Of a stretch of 57,192 nt of DNA, positions 35,297 through 44,602 are shown piece after piece (within the stretch, counting starts at the first letter, position 1; each line of letters starts with the position of its first letter). The notes under the pieces were generated by a model, which worked only from the letters and a program-made list of their open reading frames with translations, ran no database searches and was not told where the DNA came from. A program made the translations under genes and the position numbers. The stretch lies in assembly GCA_029213195.1 (NCBI GenBank), contig JARGNI010000037.1:1-57192 (forward strand). Reading direction: 5' to 3'. Source of the DNA: Verrucomicrobiales bacterium (GTDB taxonomy: Bacteria > Verrucomicrobiota > Verrucomicrobiia > Verrucomicrobiales > DEV007).

Positions 35297-35923
35297 TCAG
35301 GGGGAAATGGATGGATCGGAGGAAGAGGAGTAGTGCGCTTCGGCCCGGGAGGGAAGAATCTGATTGATGTATCCGGTCGAGCCCTCCCGTGAGATGACCT
35401 TTCCGGGAACCCCTACTACCACTGCGGACTCGGGGACATCCTTCGTCACGACACAGTTGGCGCCGATCGCGGAATCGTTCTCGACGGTAATCGCTCCAAA
35501 AACAACGGCTCCCGGTCCGATGTAGACCCGGTCGCCGATGGTGGGGGTTCCGGCACGTTCGCCACGATTCGCGATTCCCAGAGTGACTCCCTGGGAAAGA
35601 TTACAATCCTCTCCCAAGCGGCAAGCCTTGTTCACGACGATGTTCAAAGCATGGGGAAGATACAATCCTCCCCCAATATTGGCAGAAAACGGAATGTGAA
35701 CGCCGTATCTGATGCACATGCGATGATAGAAAAAGGCGAAAAGATGATAGACTCCGAATCGGGTTGCACGATGCGAATGAAAGTGACCTGTCAATCTCAT
35801 GAAAACGGTGTGACGGAACCCAGCTTCATAGCGCCAGGCCCTGCAGAAAGCGGAAAACCCGAGGCGCCCCGTGTAGCGATAGAGATCTTTTCGAATTTGA
35901 TAGACTAAATCTTCGTGAGGCAT
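35297..35923 (-). CDS. Hexapeptide-repeat acyltransferase (CysE/serine-acetyltransferase-like)
   Basis: A 208-aa left-handed beta-helix transferase. The helical N-terminal part is followed by the hexapeptide region GVHIPFSANIGGGLYLPHA, GEDCNLSQGVTLG, PTIGDRVYIGPGAVVFGAI, IGANCVVTKDVP and VVVGVPGKVI. The His and Asn pattern is as in CysE, but within this minus-strand glycan cluster it is more likely a sugar O- or N-acetyltransferase than a serine acetyltransferase. It is 36 bases from the preceding methyltransferase gene and 5 bases ahead of gmhA. Confidence 0.87.
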   Translation of the reverse strand: MPHEDLVYQIRKDLYRYTGRLGFSAFCRAWRYEAGFRHTVFMRLTGHFHSHRATRFGVYHLFAFFYHRMCIRYGVHIPFSANIGGGLYLPHALNIVVNKACRLGEDCNLSQGVTLGIANRGERAGTPTIGDRVYIGPGAVVFGAITVENDSAIGANCVVTKDVPESAVVVGVPGKVISREGSTGYINQILPSRAEAHYSSSSDPSISP

Positions 35924-35959
35924 GGCAATTTATCGATAAACACAATAGAGAATATTACT

Positions 35960-36868
35960 CTACGACAACCGATTCGGATCCATGAAGCATTCATTCAGGC
36001 TGGCAACTTTTGAAATTCCGGATTTCCGACGTCGCTTGTTTTTCCGATTCCATTGAGCCAGATCATAGCGATAAAGGATACGGTCCGGCAAAAATCTGCG
36101 CACGTGTCTCTTGATCCTGCTCTTTCGCACCGGTATGCTCACGGAAGTCGTGGATGTTTTTCCACCCCAAGTCGATGCGTAGTCGCTCTGATAAGGAAAG
36201 GTAAGCGGTAACGCATCAGTAGTGATTCTTTCCGCTGCCATGATCGATTGGAGCGGGCCAGATCCACCAAAGGAGACCCTTGTCCCCAATTCGGCGGGAT
36301 CTACGACACTATATCTTTGAGGGCCTCGATGAGATTCAAAGAGCGCGAAGCAAGCGACTCGAAATCCGTTTGCTTCGGAAAATAAGCGGAAAAAGAGTTC
36401 CGGAGAAAACTGAAAGAAACCATGCCCATTCATGTTGTTCGATGGAGATTGCATGATGAGAAGCCCCCCGGGTCTGACAAGGTTCATCGCATTGGAAACC
36501 GCATTGGGGAAATGGAAAACATGTTCGAGAGTTCCTCCATCGAAAACCACATCATAGTTTCCGTGCCACGACTCAGGAATGGGCTCATTCAGATCATGAA
36601 CCAACGAGCACTCCTCGTAATCGGAGGCATCGAGAGACGAAACGGCAGCAAATCCCAGCGCTGAGAAAACCTCGTCCGCAAAAGTCTCTCCCCGAATGAC
36701 GGCGTTGCGCGCACCCTCCGGGGCTTTCGATCCTCCGGGGATCTGAGAAAACTCACGAGGAGAAATTGCGAGGTGTTGTCGTCCCAGCGTCAAAAGACTT
36801 TTTCCTTTGAGGCCCATCCTCTGGACCAACTCGAGGAAGATCTCTGCACCAAACTGATCAAGCGCCAT
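35960..36868 (-). CDS. SAM-dependent methyltransferase-like protein
   Basis: A 302-aa protein. YDVVFDGGTLEHVFHFPNAV and LVRPGGLLIMQSPSNN are typical of class I methyltransferases, but motif I is replaced by SLLTLGRQHLAIS, so SAM binding would be unusual. The C-terminal 60 residues are strongly basic (RKSRIKRHVRRF, NRKNKRRRKSG). The ATG is preferred over a TTG 48 bases upstream. Position between flippase and acetyltransferase suggests a role in glycan modification. Confidence 0.78.
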   Translation of the reverse strand: MALDQFGAEIFLELVQRMGLKGKSLLTLGRQHLAISPREFSQIPGGSKAPEGARNAVIRGETFADEVFSALGFAAVSSLDASDYEECSLVHDLNEPIPESWHGNYDVVFDGGTLEHVFHFPNAVSNAMNLVRPGGLLIMQSPSNNMNGHGFFQFSPELFFRLFSEANGFRVACFALFESHRGPQRYSVVDPAELGTRVSFGGSGPLQSIMAAERITTDALPLTFPYQSDYASTWGGKTSTTSVSIPVRKSRIKRHVRRFLPDRILYRYDLAQWNRKNKRRRKSGISKVASLNECFMDPNRLS

Positions 36869-37011
36869 AGTTGTGTCGTATCGATTTGCGTTCCGCAACC
36901 TTAAGCTGGTTCCCAAGTTGCATCGAGCAAGAAAACGGAAACTAGTATGAAACCTGAACCGATCAATCGAGAATCATACTTCGTTTCATGAACGGAAAAG
37001 GGTAACGGTCC

Positions 37012-38526
37012 TCACCGGTTTCCACGAATGAAGAGGGCGAGCAGTCTCTGTCGGTCGGTGCTCTCCAGGACCAGGAACCAGAATATCGGTAGCAAGAAGA
37101 CCAAATGACCCATCCCAAGAAGCAACAGCCGAAAATAATCCGGAGCAATCTGATTGTAAATCAGAAGAAAATAGAGCAGCGAGAATGCAGCTACTTTCAG
37201 AACGGGAGAGAGAATCGCCGAGAGATATTTCCCGATTGGAATGGCAGAAACGCGTGTAACCATCCAGGGAACCAGCAGAGCATAGGCGAGGATCATTTCG
37301 ACAAACGTTGCCCAGACCACTCCGAAAAAGCCGATCTGCTGCGCCAGGATCAGGCTGAGCAAGAGATTGAAGACCCCGCCACCGAGCGTCAGGTAGGCAA
37401 GGAGAGCCTGCTTGTTTTGGCTATAAAAGAAGCTCCAGATCGGGTATTGAGCCAGCGCACATACCGTGGGGAAGGTCAGGATGACGAGGACCTTTCCCGA
37501 ATCCGCAAATCCCTCTCCCACCCACCGTTGGATAAAGGCCGGTCCATAGAAGAGCAAGGCGCAGCCTCCCAGGGCAGCAATCGCAGCACAGTATCGGATG
37601 CTTGTGAGAAACGACCTTTCGAGAAGATCGGTGTCGTTTCTTCCGTGGACCTGGCTGAAAGCAGCGACGAAACTTCCGCCGAAAATGGCATTGATGATGT
37701 CGGTAAAGACGGATAGAAACCTGGCTCCGATCCCGTAGACGGGGACCATGGCAACTCCTGAAACCGGAGCAATGATGAGCGGATCCACCCCTCCTCGAAG
37801 ACTTTGTCCCGTACTCGCCGCCACCGCAGTGGCACTGTATTTCAAGAGCTCGGGAAGTTGTTTTCGATCGATTGTCCGTTGTCCGCTCGGAATCGGAGAG
37901 ATCGTTTCGAGTCGACGGGCGAACACAAAAAGAAGCAGTTGATCGAGAAGATCACTGACGAGGTAGATTACGAGCAGGGCGAAGAGACCATATCCCTGGA
38001 GAAGAAAGAATATGATGAGAGATCCCTGGATCGTCACCTTGAGGAATGACGCGATGCTGATGAGGTCATAACGGACATGAGATTTGAGGATGACTTCGAA
38101 AATCCGGGTAAAGAATCGAATCGCGGTGGCGAGCCCAAATCCGCCGATGAGGATACGCATCATTTTGCCCATGGCTGGATCCTCGAAAAAGATCGGCATG
38201 ACAAAGGCGGCAAGCGCCGCCAAAGTCACCACCAGCAATCCGATCCCGACAAACAGCCGATGGAGGGTATGCAGGAGGTCTTCGACCTCGTCGCGATTCT
38301 TCGCTCCGAGGGCGCGCCCGAGGAAGCGGGCACCGGAAAAAGAAAGGCCCAGATCGAGCAATCGAAAATAGGCGACAATGGCGAGGGCAAGAAGCCAAGT
38401 ACCGTAATTCTCTTCACCGAGTCGACTGACCATCAACGGCGTCGTGACGAAGAGAAAACCCAGCTTGACTGCCTGGTCGAGGAGACTGAAGGAAGAACTG
38501 CGGGCAAGCTTGGAAAAGAGGGACAC
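37012..38526 (-). CDS. Oligosaccharide flippase (Wzx-like, MOP superfamily)
   Basis: A 504-aa membrane protein with about 12-14 helices. The N-terminal LDQAVKLGFLFVTTPLMVSRLGEENYGTWLLAL is characteristic of polysaccharide flippases that turn lipid-linked repeat units across the inner membrane. A basic segment with TIDRKQLPELLKYSATAVAA lies before the second half. The start codon is GTG. It probably forms a transcript with the four following minus-strand genes. Confidence 0.9.
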   Translation of the reverse strand: MSLFSKLARSSSFSLLDQAVKLGFLFVTTPLMVSRLGEENYGTWLLALAIVAYFRLLDLGLSFSGARFLGRALGAKNRDEVEDLLHTLHRLFVGIGLLVVTLAALAAFVMPIFFEDPAMGKMMRILIGGFGLATAIRFFTRIFEVILKSHVRYDLISIASFLKVTIQGSLIIFFLLQGYGLFALLVIYLVSDLLDQLLLFVFARRLETISPIPSGQRTIDRKQLPELLKYSATAVAASTGQSLRGGVDPLIIAPVSGVAMVPVYGIGARFLSVFTDIINAIFGGSFVAAFSQVHGRNDTDLLERSFLTSIRYCAAIAALGGCALLFYGPAFIQRWVGEGFADSGKVLVILTFPTVCALAQYPIWSFFYSQNKQALLAYLTLGGGVFNLLLSLILAQQIGFFGVVWATFVEMILAYALLVPWMVTRVSAIPIGKYLSAILSPVLKVAAFSLLYFLLIYNQIAPDYFRLLLLGMGHLVFLLPIFWFLVLESTDRQRLLALFIRGNR

Positions 38527-38729
38527 AGGGGCTAGGGGATGAGCGAAGAGCGGTTCCTGCCATACTATTCAGAGGGGGGAACGCTGACTCCGAGAATTTC
38601 TCAAGAATGATTCAGCACGGATTGGACTGGCGGGAAGTCAGTCTCACGTTGATTAGAATGAGCCTGGGGAAGGAGGCGGTGCCTCGGCGATCGACATCAT
38701 ACCTTACAGAGACCATCACAAAGATGTCT

Positions 38730-41117
38730 CTACACCCGTTTTATGGGGTCTCTCCTTGAGGAGGACTCTGAGGAAGGAAGGAAAATATCGTCGACTTCAT
38801 CGTATGTCTCGTCCTCGGAACTGAGAGCAGGGGAAGCCTCGACTGCGTCAGGTTTCGGCTTCACACTACTGGATTCTTGAGAGGACTCACTCCCCAGCTG
38901 GTCGTAGTAGGGAGCCGAGTAGTAGTAGTAATTGTAGTAGTTGCTCGCCCTCGAAAGATCGACTGCGTTGAGCACGAAACCGAAAAAATGAGCATCGGAT
39001 TTTTGAAGCAAGGTAATTGCATCGGATACATCTTTTCGAGACGTCTCTTCAGCCTTGACGACGAGAACAGTACCATCGACGACGCGTTGCAGGGAGGCCG
39101 TTTCACTCAATCCGAGAACCGGCGGGGAGTCGATGATGATTCGATCATAGGTTTGACGAAGGTAGTCGATCAGTTTCTCGAACCTCCTCTGGCTGAAGAT
39201 ATCTGTAGTGCCGGCAACGACGGGACCACCGGGAATCGCGTCGAAGCCTCCCGGACCGGAAATTTGCGTGGCTTCGTCGAGGGTGCATTCTCCGGTCAAT
39301 AAGTGGGTCATACCCGGATCGTTCTCCAAGCCAATCAGTTCGTGGACGCGTCCTCTTCGCAAGTCGCAATCGAGGAGAATGGTCTTCTCACCCATGGAAT
39401 GAAAAGCCCAGGCAAGATTCGCGGACTGGGTCGTCTTCCCTTCCTGCGGCCGCGAACTGGTCACGACCAAGACCTGGGATCGACCGCGAGAGTTGGGATG
39501 CAGGCAGATGTTGCTGCGGATGATCCGAAAGCACTCCAACAGGTAGTTGGGAGTGGTTGCACCCAGAGTGGGTGAGCGGTGGACATCCTCCAGCATTTCC
39601 TTCGAGGTCAGGGGAATGATTCCGATGCCGTTCAACCCGGTCGACTCCTCCAACTGCACGATGCTGTGGGCCGAGGTGTCGAAGAGGTTCAGTAGAGTGG
39701 GCACACCGAGGGCACCGGCGAGCCCGATGACGAGGGAGAGAATCGCGAGCTTTCGCTTGCTGGGAGATACTGGGACTTCATCGCGCAGACTGATCGTTTC
39801 CTCGTAACGAAGCTGCACCCAGTCGAAATCGTCACTGAATGAAATGGCGGCCAGTTTCTTGGAGAGCTGGTCCTTGGCCTGATCCCACATTTGCTGCTGC
39901 TCCGCGATCGAGGCATAGGCGTAGGCGGACTTGCCCACCTTCTCGGTCGCTTCGTAGTATTCCGGCATCCGCGATTCGAGGACCTTGAGGTTTTCTTCCA
40001 GCTTCGCGAGCTCGAGGTAGAAGCTGTTCTTCAGGACCTTCAGCTCGGCGCCGAGTTTTCGCTCGTTGTCCGCCAGCCTCGCCTGGAGTTCCCGCATGAC
40101 CTCGTGATCGGGCAGAAATGTTTCCGACTTCACCTCAATTTCGGACTCCAGGATGCGGCGTTCTCGCTCCAGTTCCCGCCACGGCTCGATGCCTTCCAAC
40201 TGGGACGGTTCGACGACGACTTCGGTTTCGGCTGAGCGAGGCGTCACTCCAAAACGACTCGTGGAAGAATTGTTGACCACGTCTCCCACAGCAACGGCGG
40301 TATCGTCTTCGAAGCGCCCCAGGAGCGAAAGCAACTCGACCATCGTGCCGATCTGCCTGCCGGGATCGTTGGCGGGATGATCCTCGGGGAGATTACTGTT
40401 TTCTTCGAGAGCCTGGATGCGATCCCGGATGATTTCCATCAGGGCGATGCGCTCCTTGGTCTGGATCATCTTCTTGGGAATTTCGAGAAGGCTCTGTTGC
40501 TCGAGTGTTGCGGCCGTGAGATTCTGTTCTCGTTCGACCGCCGTCAAGGATTCGATATTGGTCTGGATCTCCGCTTCCAGTTGCTGCATCTGGTCCGCAT
40601 AGCGACGCAAGGCTTCTTCCCGCCAGCGGGTCCAGCTCTCGTTTTGGAGCCGCAAAAACTCATCGACCATCGCCTGGGTGAAATTCCGCACGACCTTGGG
40701 ATCATACGCCAGAACCGTCACTTCTACATGGCGGCTGTCCGTCGGTGCTACGAGGATGGCGGGTACATGTCCGATCACGGCCTCCTGTGTCGCCTTTTCA
40801 TCAACAAGACCGAGTTTCTTTGCCGCCGCGAGCTGAATGCGTGGGGCTCGGAAACGATTCAGGAAAGCCCGATTAAAGGTAGCCACGGTGAACGTTTCTG
40901 AGACCTCGAGACTTCGAACTGGGGGAGCATATCCCTGCACGGAAACCAGGGAGGTTGCCCGATAGGTCGGGGTGGAAAAGAGAAAGTAAACAATTCCCAG
41001 GGTCAACCCGACTGCCCCCATCAGGAACATGAGACGGATATGTCTCGTGTAGCTGAAAACGTGTCCGATCATTTTGACCGGATCAAATTTCTTTTTTTCG
41101 TCCGTTGGGGAGTTCAT
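38730..41117 (-). CDS. Wzc-like chain-length regulator and tyrosine autokinase
   Basis: A 795-aa fusion. The N-terminal Wzz domain lies between two helices (near residues 32-52 and 455-478), with a long coiled-coil periplasmic part rich in Glu/Leu. The C-terminal BY-kinase has Walker A RPQEGKTTQSANLAW with Lys561, Walker A' TILLDCDLRRGR, and IIIDSPPVLGLS. A tyrosine cluster NYYNYYYYSAPYYDQLG lies near the end, with an acidic Ser-rich tail beyond it, which is longer than in Wzc. It controls polymer length and export together with the Wza-like lipoprotein. Confidence 0.95.
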   Translation of the reverse strand: MNSPTDEKKKFDPVKMIGHVFSYTRHIRLMFLMGAVGLTLGIVYFLFSTPTYRATSLVSVQGYAPPVRSLEVSETFTVATFNRAFLNRFRAPRIQLAAAKKLGLVDEKATQEAVIGHVPAILVAPTDSRHVEVTVLAYDPKVVRNFTQAMVDEFLRLQNESWTRWREEALRRYADQMQQLEAEIQTNIESLTAVEREQNLTAATLEQQSLLEIPKKMIQTKERIALMEIIRDRIQALEENSNLPEDHPANDPGRQIGTMVELLSLLGRFEDDTAVAVGDVVNNSSTSRFGVTPRSAETEVVVEPSQLEGIEPWRELERERRILESEIEVKSETFLPDHEVMRELQARLADNERKLGAELKVLKNSFYLELAKLEENLKVLESRMPEYYEATEKVGKSAYAYASIAEQQQMWDQAKDQLSKKLAAISFSDDFDWVQLRYEETISLRDEVPVSPSKRKLAILSLVIGLAGALGVPTLLNLFDTSAHSIVQLEESTGLNGIGIIPLTSKEMLEDVHRSPTLGATTPNYLLECFRIIRSNICLHPNSRGRSQVLVVTSSRPQEGKTTQSANLAWAFHSMGEKTILLDCDLRRGRVHELIGLENDPGMTHLLTGECTLDEATQISGPGGFDAIPGGPVVAGTTDIFSQRRFEKLIDYLRQTYDRIIIDSPPVLGLSETASLQRVVDGTVLVVKAEETSRKDVSDAITLLQKSDAHFFGFVLNAVDLSRASNYYNYYYYSAPYYDQLGSESSQESSSVKPKPDAVEASPALSSEDETYDEVDDIFLPSSESSSRRDPIKRV

Positions 41118-41145
41118 CGACTGGGGAAAAAGAAAGGGGGCGGAA

Positions 41146-41457
41146 TTACTCGATCTTCGACTTGTGCGAATTGGTCACAGACTGAATCGTCTTGTTCCTG
41201 GTTTGCAGAAGCGGTTTTAAAAACGTCCAGTCGGCGCAGATCAGGCACCGGAAAGCATAGGCGGCCAGCCCCAACAAGGGGAGAAATAAAACGACCATCC
41301 CCCAGAATACCTTCCTTCGCGGTTCGAGATCAAGCGATCGCAAACTGGAAAACGTGGTTCCCAGCAGAACGAGCCAAAGGAACCCAATCGACCACGGGAT
41401 CACAAAATGATAAGTCGAGACTTCGAGTTGCAGAAAACGGGCAATGACCTGAATCAT
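41146..41457 (-). CDS. Small two-helix membrane protein (PLDc_N-like)
   Basis: A 103-aa protein with two predicted helices: FVIPWSIGFLWLVLLGTTF and VFWGMVVLFLPLLGLAAYAF. The second, preceded by EPRRK, resembles the cardiolipin-synthase N-terminal (PLDc_N) pattern, but this is a weak match. The ATG is preferred over a TTG 42 bases upstream. It lies 28 bases ahead of the tyrosine-kinase gene and is probably co-transcribed with it, perhaps as an accessory membrane partner. Confidence 0.6.
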   Translation of the reverse strand: MIQVIARFLQLEVSTYHFVIPWSIGFLWLVLLGTTFSSLRSLDLEPRRKVFWGMVVLFLPLLGLAAYAFRCLICADWTFLKPLLQTRNKTIQSVTNSHKSKIE

Positions 41458-41612
41458 GGAATAGTTGCAGAAGGTGGCAGCAGCGATAGGGTCTGTCAAT
41501 GGGCTTCCGGCATACTTCGGTCGGCCTATTCTTTCCTCCGGATATGGACAGAATTAGCAAAAGGGTCGGATGAACCAACCGAAAGCGGAAACGTCCGAAA
41601 AAGGCGACCTCC

Positions 41613-42743
41613 ATGCCAAAGAACGGGAAAATACATATTGTTCACATCGTCACCTCGCTCGAGCCGGGCGGGCTGGAAAATGGCGTGGTCAACCTCGCTC
41701 GCAACCTGGATCCCGAGAGATTTCAGACATCCGTTCTCTGTCTTGAAAGGAAAGGGGAGTTTTGTGAACGATTGAGTCCCCGGAACGAGTTGATTTGCCT
41801 GGAGAAGCCACCCGGGTTTCGTCCCCTCACGAGCCTTCGCATCGCGCGGCTCCTGCGGGAAATGAAGGCAGATATCGTGCACACCCACAACTTGGGCCCC
41901 TTACTCTACGGCACCCTGGCAAAGCTGGTTTCTACCCGTCGATTCGCCCTTGTCCAGGGAGAGCACGCTCAATTGCGGGAAGATGAGAGGACGCCCCGTC
42001 GTCGCAGGATTCGAAAAATCAGTTACCGACTCTGTCGCGCAGTCCATACCGTTTCGGAGGGGCTCCGTCGGGAACTTATCGAGTTTGGGTTGCCGGCCTC
42101 CCTGATTCGGGTCATTAGGAATGGCGTGGATTCCGACCGATTCTGTCCGAATTCCGATTCGAGTCGGGCATCCGAAACCCTTTCGGAAGATTTCGTGATC
42201 GGGATGGTGGGACGATTCGGGGCCTTCAAACGGCACGATCTCCTGATTCAGGCTTTCGAGGTTCTCGCCGGGGGAGATCCGCACTTGCGCCTCCTCATCG
42301 TCGGAGACTCTGGCCCAGAAAAGGAAAGGATCGTCCAAATGATGGAAGACAGTCCGTTTCGGGATCGGATTTCCTGGGTCGGTTTCCAGCAGGACCCCAT
42401 TCCGTTCTATCGTCAGATGAACTTGCTGGTAGTGCCCTCCGAGAACGAGGGACTGTCGAACGCTATGCTGGAAGCGTTGTCGTGTGGCGTGCCCTGTCTC
42501 GCTCACCCTGCCTGTGGTGCCGGCGAAATCATCGAAGAGGGGCGGAACGGGTTTCTTCGGGAAATGAGGGATACGAAGACGTTCGCCGGGGAATTGGCTA
42601 CGGTGATCGAAATGGTGAAAGGCGATACCTCGTATTCCGCGGAGGCTCGAGCTTCGGCTTGCGAAAATTTCTCCCTCGAGGTGATGATGGACGGCTATCG
42701 CCGGATGTATGAGGAAGAGGCCGAAGAAGGCGGGATCATCTAG
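41613..42743 (+). CDS. Glycosyltransferase family 4
   Basis: A 376-aa GT-B enzyme. The start region HIVHIVTSLEPGGLENGVVNLA is typical of GT4. The C-terminal donor-binding part has VIRNGVDSDRF, GRFGAFKRHDLLIQAF, LLIVGDSGPEKER and PSENEGLSNAMLEALSCGVP with the EX7E motif. A retaining transferase using a nucleotide sugar. It is divergent from the small membrane gene and followed by a repeat-rich spacer. Confidence 0.92.
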   Translation: MPKNGKIHIVHIVTSLEPGGLENGVVNLARNLDPERFQTSVLCLERKGEFCERLSPRNELICLEKPPGFRPLTSLRIARLLREMKADIVHTHNLGPLLYGTLAKLVSTRRFALVQGEHAQLREDERTPRRRRIRKISYRLCRAVHTVSEGLRRELIEFGLPASLIRVIRNGVDSDRFCPNSDSSRASETLSEDFVIGMVGRFGAFKRHDLLIQAFEVLAGGDPHLRLLIVGDSGPEKERIVQMMEDSPFRDRISWVGFQQDPIPFYRQMNLLVVPSENEGLSNAMLEALSCGVPCLAHPACGAGEIIEEGRNGFLREMRDTKTFAGELATVIEMVKGDTSYSAEARASACENFSLEVMMDGYRRMYEEEAEEGGII

Positions 42744-42758
42744 ACTGTTGGCAGACGC

Positions 42759-42948
42759 TCTAATTCTACTTCGTCAGATTTCTGAAGAGATCATAGATTA
42801 GCAGTGCAGAACCAAAAGAAACGTAAGTCTACTTTGCTATCCTGTAGAAAAGGATCTCCGTATCCGCCGCAGAGACTCCGTTCCAAAGGCTTCGCAGCGG
42901 GTGCAGAGACCCTTTTTTACCTCATTTCGACGACATGAACAAAGTAGA
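42759..42948. repeat. Copies of a TCTACTTTGT element beside the ligase gene
   Basis: TCTAATTCTACTTCGT (42759-42774) recurs with one mismatch as TCTAATTCTACTTTGT at 44682-44697, on the other side of the ligase gene. TCTACTTTG at 42828-42836 pairs as an inverted repeat with CAAAGTAGA at 42940-42948. The same inverted pair appears again upstream of the ligase gene. The rest of the 223-base spacer holds no gene; a weak GGGT/ACCC hairpin with six T at 42899-42918 may end the glycosyltransferase transcript. Confidence 0.6.
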
Positions 42949-42966
42949 TCTACCCCTCCCGGGCGG

Positions 42967-44382
42967 TCAGATATTCTCAAGAATGTAATCCCAGGTCCAG
43001 AAGGTGAGCCAGGTCAAGCCGATGCTTACCACGAGATCGACCATCCCGAAGCGGTTCCAGAGCGGTTTGATGGTGTCGAGGGGAGATGTCTCACGTGCGA
43101 AAGCGGGAACTGCGGTGGCAGAGGGTGGTTTCTCTTCCTGTTCCTTGACTTCGTCTCCTTCCTCCGATTCGTCTTCCAACAGGGATTTCGCTTCTTCCTC
43201 AGCGATCTCCGCGGCTTTGCGTAGTCGATGAAGGGAGGCCGTCGCGGCAATGATGAGGAAATACTCGGTGTGGTATTGGCGATTGATCATCCAGCCTGAG
43301 ATGACGTTACCAATCAGCAGGACGAGGAGCACCCTCCGACATCGATCCTCCATTTCGCTTGTCGGCTTAAAGACCAGCAGGGTGTGGAGAGCGCACCAGA
43401 GCGCGGCAAGATAGAGGAATAGCCCATATTGTCCGAGGTCCGCACCGACCTGGACATAGCTGGAGTGCGTGGATTTTGGAATATCGTAAATCATGCGATT
43501 CCCTTCCTTCCAGTCGATGAGTGCGATGAACTGTTGCCAGCCTTCACCGGTTTCTGTTTTTCGTGTGACGTTTCGGGCCTGCTCCCAAGCGAGGAGGCGC
43601 CCCTGTACCCCTTCGTCAGCTCGCAGGTTGTTCATGTCCGCCATGCGTGGAAGAAAGCTGAGAGCGCCGATTCCGAGGGTGAGAGCGGTGACCGTGGCGA
43701 GGATCTGGACAATCCTGGGTCTGCCGACCACGAATACTGCGGCGACGAGAATTCCTCCTACGAGAAACGACCCCTTGGATTCGGTTCGGAGCACACAGTA
43801 ATACGCAAGTGCAGCGAGAAGCGGGAAAACGACAAAACGCCCTGCCGCGGATCCTTTCCAGAAGAAAAGAAAGTAGGCGAGGGGAATGACGGTGATCACG
43901 GAGTGTCCGAGAGCGTTCGGGTTGTCGTGGAGCCAGGTTCCCAAGCTGAGACGGTCGGCAAAGCGGGCGGTGGGTTCCTTGGCCCCGGTGAGATCTAGCC
44001 CGAAGAGACTCATCACGGCGAGAAGAGCGACGAAGACGAGCGCCATATTCCACCATTTGAGGTAGGAAAGGAGCCGCGGCCAAGTATTGACCGATTGCAC
44101 GGTGAGGGCGTAGAACGCGACAAAAGGAAGAAAGCCGGTGAACGCGGCCATGAAATCGGGCGCCGTGATCACGATGTAGGCAAAATAGGCGAGCATCGCC
44201 CAATCGTGAGGCGTGCGGAGAAGGCCATTCAACGCAGCCGGGCGGGAACGGTTCACCAGCAGGGTCAGCAACCAGATCGCAATGATGGGCTTGATCAGGT
44301 TCGCTCCCGTCAGTCCCGGTACCCAATCCTGGGGACGCAGGTAGTAGAAGAGGAGGAAGAATACGGAAAGAAAAAATTCCAT
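42967..44382 (-). CDS. O-antigen ligase / polymerase family membrane protein
   Basis: A 471-aa polytopic protein. The start MEFFLSVFFLLFYYLRPQDW is typical of a ligase subgroup common in exopolysaccharide clusters; the 71 residues encoded upstream in the same frame come from palindromic repeats and are not protein-like. About ten helices are present, with the Wzy_C/ligase region around DNPNALGHSVITVIPLAYFL, TESKGSFLVGG and a large periplasmic loop with STHSSYVQVGADLGQYG, where the conserved His lies. A charged segment EEEAKSLLEDESEEGDEVKE precedes a final helix. Likely polymerises or ligates the repeat units. Confidence 0.9.
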   Translation of the reverse strand: MEFFLSVFFLLFYYLRPQDWVPGLTGANLIKPIIAIWLLTLLVNRSRPAALNGLLRTPHDWAMLAYFAYIVITAPDFMAAFTGFLPFVAFYALTVQSVNTWPRLLSYLKWWNMALVFVALLAVMSLFGLDLTGAKEPTARFADRLSLGTWLHDNPNALGHSVITVIPLAYFLFFWKGSAAGRFVVFPLLAALAYYCVLRTESKGSFLVGGILVAAVFVVGRPRIVQILATVTALTLGIGALSFLPRMADMNNLRADEGVQGRLLAWEQARNVTRKTETGEGWQQFIALIDWKEGNRMIYDIPKSTHSSYVQVGADLGQYGLFLYLAALWCALHTLLVFKPTSEMEDRCRRVLLVLLIGNVISGWMINRQYHTEYFLIIAATASLHRLRKAAEIAEEEAKSLLEDESEEGDEVKEQEEKPPSATAVPAFARETSPLDTIKPLWNRFGMVDLVVSIGLTWLTFWTWDYILENI

Positions 44383-44466
44383 GGAAACGCGGTTTTCCGC
44401 AGGACATCGGAAGATAGTCAGTTCCGGGCCGGAAGCAAGACTGTCCTGAGGGGGGCGGTGGCTTGG

Positions 44467-44547
44467 CCCCGCAGGTGCGGGGTTCAGCGAACGCGGAATG
44501 AGACCGGCGTCCCGCTGGTCGTGTGGATCCTCTACCGGCGGGACGCC
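44467..44547. repeat. Two GC-rich REP-like hairpins
   Basis: CCCCGC-aggt-GCGGGG forms a perfect 6-bp stem (44467-44482). GGCGTCCCGCTGGT pairs with ACCGGCGGGACGCC around a 14-base loop (44506-44547), 14 bp with one G-T pair. The second unit reads RETGVPPV in one frame, a phrase typical of extragenic palindromes in Verrucomicrobia-type genomes. They lie just upstream of the ligase start. Confidence 0.7.
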
Positions 44548-44602
44548 AGTTTCACGAAGTTTCGCCCCGTAGAGAGTTGTGCGTGCCTGTCCCAAGGGCC
44601 GG

